Origin: Pithys albifrons albifrons | Taxonomy: Eukaryota > Chordata > Aves > Passeriformes > Thamnophilidae | Length of the DNA stretch: 64,000 nucleotides | Reading direction: 5' to 3' | Assembly: GCF_047495875.1 (NCBI RefSeq) | Contig: NC_092459.1 | Location: 16,787,795-16,851,794 of the forward strand | In this document: positions 37,396-47,198 of the stretch, piece by piece | How the letters are laid out: each line of letters begins with the position of its first letter | Position numbering within the stretch: the stretch's first letter is position 1 | Made by a program: the position numbers and the translations under genes | Notes under the pieces: generated by a model | What the model saw: the letters and a program-made list of their open reading frames with translations, nothing else | Databases searched by the model: none | What the model was told of the DNA's origin: nothing

Positions 37396-37952
37396 TTGTT
37401 ATGGCTGAACCCCATTGGACAGATAAATACCACACCACGTGCTTACTCAGTTTTCCGCTGCTGCTCTCCAGTGGGATAGGGAAAGAGGGAGGAAGGAACA
37501 GAAGCCAGGAAACTTGGGATCAGGATGAAATAAAAAATTTTTAATAAGCAGAGGAGAAGTGAGAGAGAAAGGAAGCAAAAGTGATGCAAAGGCAGTCACT
37601 CACCACTCGCAAAGGCAAGCTGATGCCCAGCCAGTTCACAAGCAGAAGATTTTTAACTTCCCTGTATGATTTCTTTTCCCTGTTATTGCTAAGCATGATG
37701 TGATATGCTGTGGAATGTGTCTTTGGTTAGTTTGAGTCATCTGCCTGGTGGTGTCCCCTCCCAGTCTGCTGTGCCCTCCACAATCTATTCACTGCAGGGC
37801 ACACTGAGAAAGCAAGGCAGTTTTGATTCTGTACAAACACTGTTCAGGGAGCAGTGTGTTATCAGTGTCATTTTGGTCAGAAATGTAAAACAAAGCACCC
37901 CACATGAACTACTATGAAGAAAATTAATTCTGTCCTATCCAGGCCCAGGAGA
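37396..37952 (-). mobile_element. ERVL-type solo LTR (minus), near full length
   Basis: On plus it starts TTGTTATGGCTGAACCCC and ends CCTATCCAGGCCCAGGAGA, the reverse complement of an avian ERVL LTR. In element orientation: TTAATTTTCTTCATAGTAG, GGGAGGGGACACCACC, CATATCACATCATGCTTAGC, GAACTGGCTGGGCATCAGC, AGTGGTGAGTGACTGCC, and a 3' TATTAAAAATTTTTTATTTC segment. Weak flanking similarity CTTAG (37391-37395) and CTTAC (37953-37957) may be a decayed 5-bp target duplication. The terminal dinucleotides have mutated. It is the same subtype as 14117-14652. Confidence 0.85.
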
Positions 37953-40900
37953 CTTACATAGATCATTCTTAATACCAAGTAGGTGTGCTTTTAAATGTAT
38001 ACTCAGACTTTTCTCGATAAAGTGTTCTTTTAAAAGATACCTTATTGCCATTCTTAAAAAAAATAACTTTAAGGATTCTGTTAAAACTTTGGTGGATACA
38101 GAGACCTCAGATTCTTGTGGAAGGAAGGCTGGGATCTGTCAGTTCAAATACATATTTTAAGATAGCTTACATTTTGTTCCATCACTAAGTGCTCTTTCCT
38201 TCTTTCCCTACTGTTTTCCTACCAATACATCCATGCATGGGTACTGCTCATTTCTCAATTCTGACGCTGTCACTTTTCTTTCTAACCAGCCTTCTGTGCT
38301 GGTGGCTGCTGCTATAGCACTTCTGCTTTAGCTGGGCAGGCAAAGTGAATCCTGGTGGAGCAACTCCCACCAGAAATTTTAACATCAGCACCTGTGATTG
38401 ATGAAGCCAGTCTTCCAATCAGTGTATGAAGGATTTTAACACATAATTTTCACAGTGTTAAAGTGAACTTTTTATGTAAATCCCCAACACAGTATATCTA
38501 TGTGGAGAGCCTGGGTGAAAGAAAAGCTAGTGCATAATGCATATTTTATTTCCCATCTTTCAGGGTTTCTTTCCTTTGTCACTGCCCTGTCCTACACATA
38601 TGTAATTTGCTGCCCTAATTTGGTCACAGATCTTCCTATTTCATATATACCCATGCACATTTACGTACATGTCAGTGTAATACATGCCTAAGCCATCTGG
38701 TATCTTTCCTTGCAAATGTTCACACAGAAAATTGACTGTGAGTAAGGTTCTGAACCTGCCTGTCCAAATGGTCCATATTTGTTTGATTTTTCTAGCAAAT
38801 GCATAGATCCTATTAGTGAGACTGATCCAACATATTTCCATGTGTCAGCTGTACCTGCTGCAAGTGTCATTCTGTTCGGTGATAACAGGACTTGCATCCT
38901 AAAATAGAGAGAAAACAAGAACATCAGGTCCTTTTGAGGATCTGAATTGCTTTTTCTACCATCTGCTGACCAATGCTTTGAAAGAAAGAAAGTCTGTGTC
39001 TGGATTGACACCTTTCTTCTTTTTAAGCCAATAAAAGATTGGCCTGTGAAAGAGCCCAGACATGCCATGTTTTCAAGAGAAGCTTATTAGAACGTAAAAT
39101 GTCAGTGGTATCGTATGTTTGCCACTCCTAACACTAAACAGGAGCTGACACAGGTATTACTTTAGTGTATTTGTTATATTTAATTATTCTTTGAAACAGC
39201 TTAATTTAACTGTGCAATAAAACTATTTTATTGTTACTCTACATATTGTGATACAGAAATTGCAAAACAAGCTACACAAATGTGAAACAGATGTGAAGAA
39301 AAGTGATGTTTGAATCCCTTGTTTTATTGTTATGTACACTTTGGAAAGATCTTTTAGATATTCCTGTATAAATAATCTTTTCATTTGTAGGTAAACAGCC
39401 AAAGTTACAAATTTTAGGAGTCAAAAGTGACAGTGCAGGATAATTTGATCATTATTAACAGGCATGGTTGCATGGTTGGAAGGACTGTTTGGGGCAAAGG
39501 AGTTCCTCTCTCTGAAGTATCTGATATTAGTTAAAGAATAGTACTATTTTAGATTATTATTATTATTATTATAGAATTATCTATTCTAGCACTGTGTAAA
39601 AAATAAGGAAAGTAAAGTTTCCCTGAGACTCAAATTTGGATATTCTGTATTTCAGATATGTAGCTATACATTGCCACTCCATCGTTTTTTCATGCAAAAT
39701 TCATTTTATGTGAAATCAACCATTATTAAATTCCATTTTATATTATCCAGTAAGGCACAGTCAATCACCCAGGGAAAGGTAATCTTCTGTTTTAGTCCAA
39801 TAATATATCTTTCTTGCATAACACATTAATTTTAATTGTAAACATTTATTAAAGCAATATTTACTCAGTGGTAATTCTCCCATATTCAGTATAACACTAA
39901 CACAATGAGCTCCTTTCTTCTTGATTTCAAACTAGTGTGTAACTGCATGAGAATTCTGGTATATTCTAACCTTAAATACATTCAGCTGTATTGAATTACT
40001 GTGGAATTCTGCCTGGAGCCTGTAGTCATTGTAACCCTAACCTTGCAGACAAAGGTCTAGTGCTGAACCAGCTCACCTGTGGGTTCACAGTCCCAGTACA
40101 CACTTGATACTGGGACATGCTGTGGCTCTTTTTCACTTCTGTTCGCTTACGAGACACTCCATTGCTTTGACTTGATCACAACCACAGCACTGTTGCTGTG
40201 TAAAATTTTGCCGTTCCTGTCGTACAGTCCAATTTTGGAGGCAGTTACACTGACACCACTGAAAATTCTCCTTCAAGGACTTTGTGGGCCCCTTACTGCC
40301 TAGACAGGTTGGAGCTCCAGCAGAAACTGTTTCACTGATACTCCGAGTGGCCACAGTAAGAGGGGAGCTAAGCAGCTGGCTCTGCCTCTGCAGTCTATGC
40401 CCTACATGTTTTCTTTGCCATTTGTCACACAAAATCCCTGATACTCAGAGTGCAAAAGGCAATCTTAGCTGCGCCACTATGTATTATCAATCACCAGGGG
40501 CAACTGTAGGAAAATCAGTGGAAGAGACTTGTCCTTATATCTCTTGTTGATAGGCTACTTGAATCCACTTCTGTTTCTTCTCTTATACCTTGGATATCTT
40601 CTGCACAGTATCTGCAGTTTAACTGTATTGTACACTAGAAAGAAATAGTCATGTGCATTTGCTGTTCTTGTAGGACAAACACTAGACCTGATGTGATGTG
40701 CCTGTGTGGCATAATGCTGTAATGCTGTGCAGTCTCATGACCCAGAAAAATCATAACTGAGCAAAGGCTAATTATCCCTTCCTTTGATTACTGTAAGTAG
40801 TATGACTGCCCTACAGAGCCTGCTATTAGTGTGCTGCCTTTGGTGCCAGAACTAGCTCATCTGGTGTTATCTAGGAGGAGAGAGCTGGGGGCTTCTTGCA

Positions 40901-41267
40901 GCAAGGTACTGCACAGTGTAGGCATATGCTTGAAGTCTTCACACACATTTTATTCTCTTGCACTAGCGGCAAAAATATCCCTAAAAATGTTTCAAACAGT
41001 TTTCCATAGTAATTCTTATTTCTAAGCTGTATCTATCTCCGTTTATCTGTCAGCCTCCTGTACTAGTGCTACTGTTGTTATCTGCCCAAGAGGCATTTCA
41101 TCCCTGTTCTGTTTATACCTTCTTGCCAAATTTCTGAGCTGGTGCTTATGGCTTCTGGTATTGCCCCCCCTTCTCCAGCTGCAGCATTGGCTGTGCCTGG
41201 CTCTGCTTGTATGCCTCTGGAGCAAGGGGCCTCTAAGTATTTTAAGAGTCCATGTCTGTTATTTCCT
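37953..41267. other. Unassigned sequence
   Basis: No repeat or gene recognised apart from a short (ATT)n run at 39552-39572. The 126-codon minus frame at 38688-39068 has no recognisable motif. Confidence 0.5.
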
Positions 41268-41268
41268 G

Positions 41269-41518
41269 TCATATATCCATCAGCTTTACCCTCTCATCTG
41301 GATTACGTTTAATTTCTTTTGCTAAAAGCACAAAAGGAAGAGTGATAAGCAGTGGGGACATGAGGAGCAGAGTCACATAGCACTGACCTCCCACCTGTTC
41401 TACTGCCATGGGAGAGGTGAAAATGAAGAGAGAAATAAGTTTGGCATGATGGGCAACAAAAGCAGGTGACGCCAGCTGCACAACAAGGGAGACAGAGAGC
41501 AGGTCAGAAAGCCAGATC
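41269..41518 (-). other. Exon-like open frame, membrane-protein character (unverified)
   Basis: Minus-strand frame open for about 83 codons from a possible splice acceptor (TTACCTTTAG before 41518) to a stop at 41269. A stronger acceptor, with a long pyrimidine tract ending GTTGTGCAG, lies at 41476. The translation has two hydrophobic stretches (around SLFIFTSPMA and CYVTLLLMSPLLITLPFVLL) and a charged end KEIKRNPDERVK. An AATAAA signal follows on the same strand at 40949-40954. This could be the last exon of a membrane protein or a relic. Equally, pyrimidine-rich DNA gives Leu/Ser/Val-rich frames by chance. No family recognised. Confidence 0.18.
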
Positions 41519-41527
41519 CTAAAGGTA

Positions 41528-42570
41528 AATGCTACAGTTTAGGCAGGCCTGCGTTCCAGTGAAACCTTCTTACATGGACACATCAAAACCCCAATCAAAT
41601 TAACATAAAATGTGTATATCTTTTCATGCAATAAGAATCTTCTGCTGTGTAATTCCCCTCTGTGCAATAAGCCCTCTGCAGTTCCTCCATCCTTCCTGAC
41701 CCCCAGTCTATTCTCACATGCCTCTTGCACCTTAAAGCTTTTCATCTGCAGTTTTACTGGCCTGTGTACTCTATGAGTACTTCCATTCTGTTCAGAAACT
41801 CACAGGAAATTAACTCAAAATTACTGTGTGACAGCAGAAGGAAATGTGACTTTTTAGCAAATTATAATAAAACCACTTAAAAGTAACAAGTATTGGAATG
41901 TGTGGACAACTATTCATTTAGCATATTCTGACTACAGGAAGTGATTTTTAATGTAGATTCTATAAAGAAATCTATAAAAGATGTTGAAGACAGTAATTAA
42001 TATTTTAGACACTAATGTCCAAGTAATGTGTCATGATTGCTGTTGTCGTTGCCATTTGCTGTTTTTTATTGTCACCATTTATTGCATAGAAAGGTTATGG
42101 GCACATGACTGGTGAAGGCAGATACAGAAACTTATTAGTAATCATATTTTAAAAAATGGGAAAAACAAGGCATGTTTAGCTTTTCATGAAAACACAACTA
42201 GAACTGAAAGCATGTTTTGAGTATTTAAGGGAATTTTCAGAAGTATGTTTCCCAGGAAGCTGAAGATGCAATGAAAATAGTCTGCCTTCTGCATGGCTTA
42301 TTGCTTTTTCTCCCAGAGAGATTCCACAGGTGCATCTTACAGCGAATAAATTTTGTCTGCTACTGCACTAAGGACAAATAGCAGAGACGCAGAAGACCAG
42401 AATAGTGACAGCAGTGATGTCACCTGCTACCACCAGAGAAATAGGGCATCACCCCTTCCACTCCTTCTACTTCCATCTCAGCTTGGAAGTGACTAAGTCT
42501 TATGCTACTTGTTTTAACTGCAGATGAAGTTAGTTTTCTTTTCTCTTATGTCCCTGTCTTTTTTATAAGC
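41528..42570. other. Unassigned AT-rich sequence
   Basis: Nothing recognised. Confidence 0.5.
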
Positions 42571-42690
42571 CCCCTTTAGGGACTGGAAGACCTCCCTAGA
42601 GCCTTCTCTTCTTCAGGCTGAACCACTGACTCACTCAGGCTGTCTTCATAGGAGAAAAATTCCTACCCTCTAATCAGCTTGAGAGAGGGT
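42571..42690 (-). mobile_element. CR1 LINE, short internal fragment
   Basis: On plus CCCCTTTAGGGACTGGAAG, AGAGCCTTCTCTTCTTCAGG and TTCATAGGAGA match the reverse complement of the CR1 ORF2 segment that encodes the LFSLEKRR region. Both ends are lost, including the 3' terminus, so it is a deletion remnant. Confidence 0.75.
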
Positions 42691-43821
42691 CAGACCATGC
42701 TTAGACCTTGATCCAGGTAATTAAGAGTGCTGAAGAGCTCTCAGTCTTGGGGAGTGGTTATGAATAAAGGAGCTCCAGAAAATGTGACAGAACAGCCAGT
42801 AGTACTTCTAGTGAACCTTAGGTGGGAATTGCAGATGGCCTTTTTTAGCATATAGCTACAATATTTTGTAGGTATTTTATAGGGCATCTACATGTCTGAG
42901 GGCTGAGACACTTCCTCAGGTTCATTTTGTCCTTTCCCAATGGCAACTTAGAGGTGAACCAGTTCTAATTCAGGAACTTTTTGTGTCAGCCTAAATGTAT
43001 GGAAACAAATGTTCCCCACTTTTGAGTATACTTGTGCCTCTCAGGCTGTGATATGACCTTTTTTCAGCACTGAAGTAATTTTAGGGAATATCTGTCCATA
43101 GCTCTTTCTGGCTACTTATTTCTGCCCCGGTGCTCCAGGTTGCCTTAGTTATGGTAACACAGTTAAGGTGGGGCTTATCTGAAAACCAAAATCATCCACC
43201 AAAGGAGGGATAATTTCAATGATTGGGTTTACAGCCTAGCAACACAAATAGTTATTTGTCAAAATGCCTTAGAGGTGTAGAAAAGAGGGGTTAGATCAGA
43301 AATTGAGCATCTTACATCTGTTTCACTGCTAATTTACCTCATTCAGGAAAAGGTTCTGTCCTTCCTGTCCTGGTGTTCTCTCTCCTGTAGTTTCAGGGAT
43401 GCTGTTTCCTAAGCTTGATCATACTCAATTGTCACATGCCCCAAAGGTAAATGAAGCTCAGCAGGGCTAAGGGCTGGATGAAGGGCTTGGCCAAGCCAAC
43501 AGTGAATCATCCATCCAGGCAAAATGATACTAAGGTGCCACTCCTTGATCAGAAAATGCTCAAAGGTAAGTATGAGGTTCCTGACACACTGAATAATGTA
43601 TTTCATACGAATGTGCAAATTGGTAACCACATTCCATACAGGCACAACTGAGATAACTTGTTACCTCTTGTTTCTTGCTAGAGAGAGGCTTAGCAGTAAC
43701 TGAATCACTTTGAGAAGATAATATGGGATGATAATGTGAAGATAATATGCCTGTTGATTAAGTTTTTAGGAGTTACTGTTGACAATGGTTACTTGGAAAT
43801 GTTCTTCCTCATATATTTTTC
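42691..43821. other. Unassigned sequence
   Basis: No family recognised. A good donor-like site (CTCAAAG|GTAAGTATG, around 43567, plus) lies in a 66-codon frame (43451-43651), without a convincing matching acceptor. Confidence 0.45.
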
Positions 43822-44348
43822 CTATGGTATGAGGTGAAAATGTACACCTGGGTGAAGGATGACTGCAAATGCAGTGATGATACTGAGAGACACTTCTGCT
43901 TTGTTCACCTGGGGAAGCTGCACCTCAAAATGCTTGGTGAGCCAGCTTACAGCTTGGGCTGTGGTTTGTTCATCTTTCAATAGAGAAGTCAGGTACTTGC
44001 CCAGGCCCTGAGGCCAATCACTATTGGCTTCCAATACTTCTGTGTTATACTCTTCCGCACAGAGAATGTCATGGAAGTGGCTTGTCCTTCTAACTGGCAA
44101 TTCCGTAGTCAGTGTCTCTTTCTCTTCTCTGTCTGAAGGATCTTGTTTGCCTCATAATAAACTATTTCACTTGGTAGGGACCTACTCATGATTTGCTGTT
44201 TCCTGCCATGTGGCTGAAAAACAAAATAAGGAGCAGGAGATACCACTACAAGGTCTAGCAGGGTCTCCCTGCTGGGCTTAGCAGATTGTTCTGTAGGGTC
44301 CAAGACTCCCCACCAAAAAGCAGTCCAAATACGTTGAAAACACCTCAA
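43822..44348 (-). pseudogene. Possible decayed exon or gene relic, frameshifted (unverified)
   Basis: Two consecutive minus-strand open frames (44109-44348, 79 codons; 43822-44100, 92 codons) lie in different phases and overlap where the first stops, as a single frameshift would produce. A strong acceptor-like signal (TTATTTTGTTTTTCAG) ends at 44214 on the minus strand and a donor-like CAG|GTGAAC sits at 43909. These would bound a ~305-base exon with residues such as PSEIVYYEANKIL and, after the shift, KYLTSLLKDEQ and WLTKHFEVQLPQ. Composition is protein-like (mixed charged and hydrophobic, low repeat). I do not recognise the family, and chance is possible. Confidence 0.25.
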
Positions 44349-44637
44349 ACATTGTGCATATCTGATGAGAAAAAAGCAGAGTTCTAGGTCCAGCAGTGAG
44401 CCTGAAGCAATTCCAGTGAAATCAACAAATATAATATCACAAACTTGTTGCCAGGTAAGACAGACTTATTCAAACAAGCAAAACTTTTTTTCTGATTTAT
44501 TTCTCTCATTTGAGGAAGTTTAAGGACTATGCTGTTTCTGGTTTTTGTTAGTTCATTAACAAAAAAAATAGTATTTGTGTGACCATACTGACAATTACAT
44601 GAATCTGAGGTATGAACAGCAAATGGGGAGGAACCAT
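44349..44637. other. Unassigned sequence
   Basis: Nothing recognised. Contains a donor-like GCCAG|GTAAGA at about 44454 on plus without other exon evidence. Confidence 0.45.
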
Positions 44638-44648
44638 GTGACCCTATA
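44638..44648. repeat. Target-site duplication beside SINE B, 3' side
   Basis: GTGACCCTATA, matched by GTGACCCTGTA at 45011-45021 (10 of 11). Confidence 0.75.
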
Positions 44649-45010
44649 TGTATGGCCAGACTTCATGAACGCAGATTTGGGAAGGGCTCTCCCCATTGTG
44701 GGTGTGCCCTTCCAGCCTGCGCAGTGGATTTTTTAGGTGAGGCTCAGCCTGAGCAGAACTGGCCCCACCGTTTAAGTCCTGAGGTCCATTTGCCACGGCC
44801 GAGTGAGCTTGGACAGTGACAGTGAAGTCCTTGGGACTGTCACAGCACCCGGTACTAACTGGGGCTGACCCTGCTGAGCATCCGAGATGTGACGGGATCG
44901 GATGGCAGGGAGGCATTGAACTGCCAGGGGATGGTCCCCACTGAGACTCGTACTCTGGTCCTTCGATACAGAGTCCAGAGTGCTCTCCTTTACACCACGG
45001 GACCGCCTTG
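44649..45010 (-). mobile_element. Composite tRNA-Gln/5S rRNA SINE, copy B (full length)
   Basis: The reverse complement is collinear with copy A over the whole 362 bases. It has the tRNA-Gln-like head (TGGTGTAAAGGAGAGCACTC, then CTCTGGACTCTG) and the 5S rRNA segment (GATCCCGTCACATCTCGGAT to GTTAGTACCGGGTGCTGTG) with the identical 26-nt deletion. It also has the same ~190-base body and the same CATACATA end. By hand I count about 30 differences in ~360 positions. The head is closer to tRNA-Gln than copy A's, but the B box reads GAGTACGAGTC, with its T to A change likely weakening it. An 11-bp near-perfect target-site duplication flanks it. The antisense 139-codon frame across it (44644-45063) is spurious. 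Confidence 0.87.
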
Positions 45011-45021
45011 GTGACCCTGTA
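45011..45021. repeat. Target-site duplication beside SINE B, 5' side
   Basis: GTGACCCTGTA, 10 of 11 identical to 44638-44648, fixing the 5' end of the minus-strand element. Confidence 0.75.
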
Positions 45022-46900
45022 ATTGTCATGTAAAAAAGCAGAACTGGCATGAGTCCTCAACACCCAAACAGAGGCATTGTGTGGCTACACTGGGAGCTTT
45101 CTGTAAATGGTCTATCCGTTTGTGAAAGCAAGGCTTGGACAGCAATTGATGGGCCTTTGGGTTTTAGTATTAGTAGAATTTGAAAACCACACATAATTTT
45201 TTTTTTAATTCACCATCTGTGTAGTGAAGTCAATAGTAGGAAAATTAGGCTCTGTTTTAATTAGCTATGACTTGCTCAATTAATTAGTTTCAGAGCATCA
45301 TGCAGTACCTGTATTTGTATCCTGGGTAGCTTCAGAATTGTGTAAAGCCTTATTCTTGCAGAGTTTTATGTATCTACTACAGAAGGAGTTTACATGTGTT
45401 CTTTTGAGGCACAGTCCTGGCTCTTTTCTTTGGCTCCGTCCTTATGTGTAGTATTGTATTATGTGTATTTTTGTTCTTGCAATGACTGCTTTATATCATC
45501 TGCTCAGACATCCAGCACCATGGTGTGAGTTGGATAGCCTGTTATTTATCCCTTGTGTTGGGATTCCCACTCATTTCCATGGAAACCTGCAAACCTGGAG
45601 CATAAAGCACAGAAGCTATTGCTGTATTACAGTGCTGTGCGGCTTGAAAAAGCAGATATCACCATGGTGCCTGTGAGTGCCCCTGTAGTTGTAGGTCTGT
45701 CTCGGTTTCCAGTCTAACACCAGGATTTCAAGGTGTTTAGGTTTTAGATTTATTTCTTATTTAAACCTAGTTTTATTTTCCTCATAAAGAGGAATGTGTT
45801 ATAAACACACCTTCTTACACACATAATTTTTTTAATACTACTAGAAGGGACACGCATGCACATAAGTGTATACTCAAGTATGTATATATGTAGAGATGTA
45901 CATACATTCATGCACATATATACAGAGACACACATGCACATCTCAGACAAAAACACATTAAGAAGTAAAACTGTTAAAGTCTGTAAGAAGCATATAACTT
46001 GTTCATGCAGTAATTTTAATGGCTGTCACTTTGAAGGTTTTTCTTAAAAGCAAACAAAACCCTGCAGCACTGTAGTGGGATCTTGGAATGACAATGAAAA
46101 ATTACAATGAAAGATGACAATGAAAGACTAAATACACTTCTTAGTGAAATAACCTAAAATGTGTATACCTCCTCCCAGAAAAGTCAAAAATTCAGCCATT
46201 TAATTTTGCTCCCGAGCAGCTGGTGCACAACAAATGCTGGAAGGGAGTACAGAGACAACCATAAGAGATCACAAAATCAGAGGTGAAAAGAATTTACAAA
46301 ATAAATGAACCTGAAAAAACAGATCAGGAAACAAAATTGATCAGGGCAGCCATTTTGAGTATTAATTTCTCTGTGCTTTCTCTGCGATACTTTCCAAATC
46401 CCACTAAAACACTAGGTAACATGACAATAATGCATTGATTCTTTGGCTTTTTGCAAACTCTTCTACCAATTTTTACTCCTTCCTTTTATGTTGTAGCAGG
46501 AATATCTGACAGAATTTTAAAGTCTTCTATCCTATGGTACCCCTTTATATTTTTTTAATCACGGAGACACAGAGACTGGAATACTCTGATTGAAGGAATG
46601 TGAAAATTTAATTTGGAGATTCCAAGTGTGATTAAAAGACATTTCCCCCTTCAGATTGGTTATGCTCTAATTCACAACAGGGTGGGATGCATGAAATCAA
46701 GAAAAGAACAGAGATGGTAGCCACAAAACTGCTATTATATAAACTATCTACAGATGTCCTCAGTGATTTCAAATAAGTGTGAGCAAAACTTCTGAGGAGC
46801 CTGGTCTACAACTACAATTCTGTGCCTTTGATTTCCTACTGCCTGGATTTCAGCTCTAGAAGCACCTCCCCTAGGACAAACACAGGATTCTAGGACTTCA
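45022..46900. other. Unassigned sequence with short tandem patches
   Basis: 45850-45945 is an irregular CATA/ACAT-rich, microsatellite-like patch. 46088-46127 holds three imperfect copies of a GACAATGAAA-type unit. No gene recognised. Confidence 0.5.
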
Positions 46901-46972
46901 GTGAAGTTTAAGATTTGTGACTGCGTGCTTTGGGTAGGCAATGGCAACTAATCCCCTAAACATGCTATTGTA
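46901..46972 (+). repeat. 72-bp direct repeat, left copy
   Basis: Matches 47127-47198 without gaps, with 13 differences in 72 by hand count (about 82% identity). Shared landmarks are TTTGTGACTGC, GTAGGCAATG, TAATCCCCTAA and TATTGTA. The two copies directly flank the tRNA-Ile SINE. Confidence 0.9.
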
Positions 46973-47124
46973 TCACAGAGTATGCTGAGTTGGAAGGGAC
47001 CCTCAAGGATCATTGAGTCCAGCTCTTCAGTGAATGGCCGTACAGGGATCGAACCCATAAACCTTCGTGTTTTAACCATCTTTAACCATCTTTAACCATG
47101 CTTTAACCATCTGAGCTAATCCCA
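46973..47124 (-). mobile_element. tRNA-Ile-headed SINE with CR1-type tail (TguSINE1-like)
   Basis: Reverse complement: the head TTAGCTCAGATGGTTAAAGC (A box) and GGGTTCGATCCC (B box) match tRNA-Ile. It is joined to CATTCACTGAAGAGCTGGAC, then CAATGATCCTTGAGGGTCCC and TTCCAACTCAGCATAC, a CR1-type 3' end that finishes TCTGTGA. This tRNA-Ile plus CR1 layout is that of TguSINE1, known to me from passerine birds. The anticodon-arm region is replaced by about four tandem copies of a 10-mer (47071-47111 on plus, TTTAACCATC units), so it no longer folds as a tRNA. Immobile on its own; it would have used CR1 enzymes. Confidence 0.88.
47071..47111 (-). repeat. 10-bp tandem repeat inside the SINE head
   Basis: TTTAACCATC, TTTAACCATC, TTTAACCATG and C-TTTAACCAT in tandem. 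The unit derives from the D-arm of the tRNA-Ile head, probably amplified by slippage after insertion. Confidence 0.9.
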
Positions 47125-47126
47125 GG

Positions 47127-47198
47127 GTGGAGTTTAAGGTTTGTGACTGCATACTGTAGGTAGGCAATGCCAGTTAATCCCCTAAGCACAGTATTGTA
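47127..47198 (+). repeat. 72-bp direct repeat, right copy
   Basis: Partner of 46901-46972. Together they bracket the SINE to within about 0-2 bases, as a target-site duplication would. Confidence 0.9.

Noticed and set aside
35285..37952. Provirus with paired LTRs
   Set aside because: The LTRs belong to different subtypes and no retroviral internal coding region is recognisable between them.
44644..45063. 139-codon open frame, the longest in the window
   Set aside because: It lies almost entirely within the composite SINE and has no protein motif.
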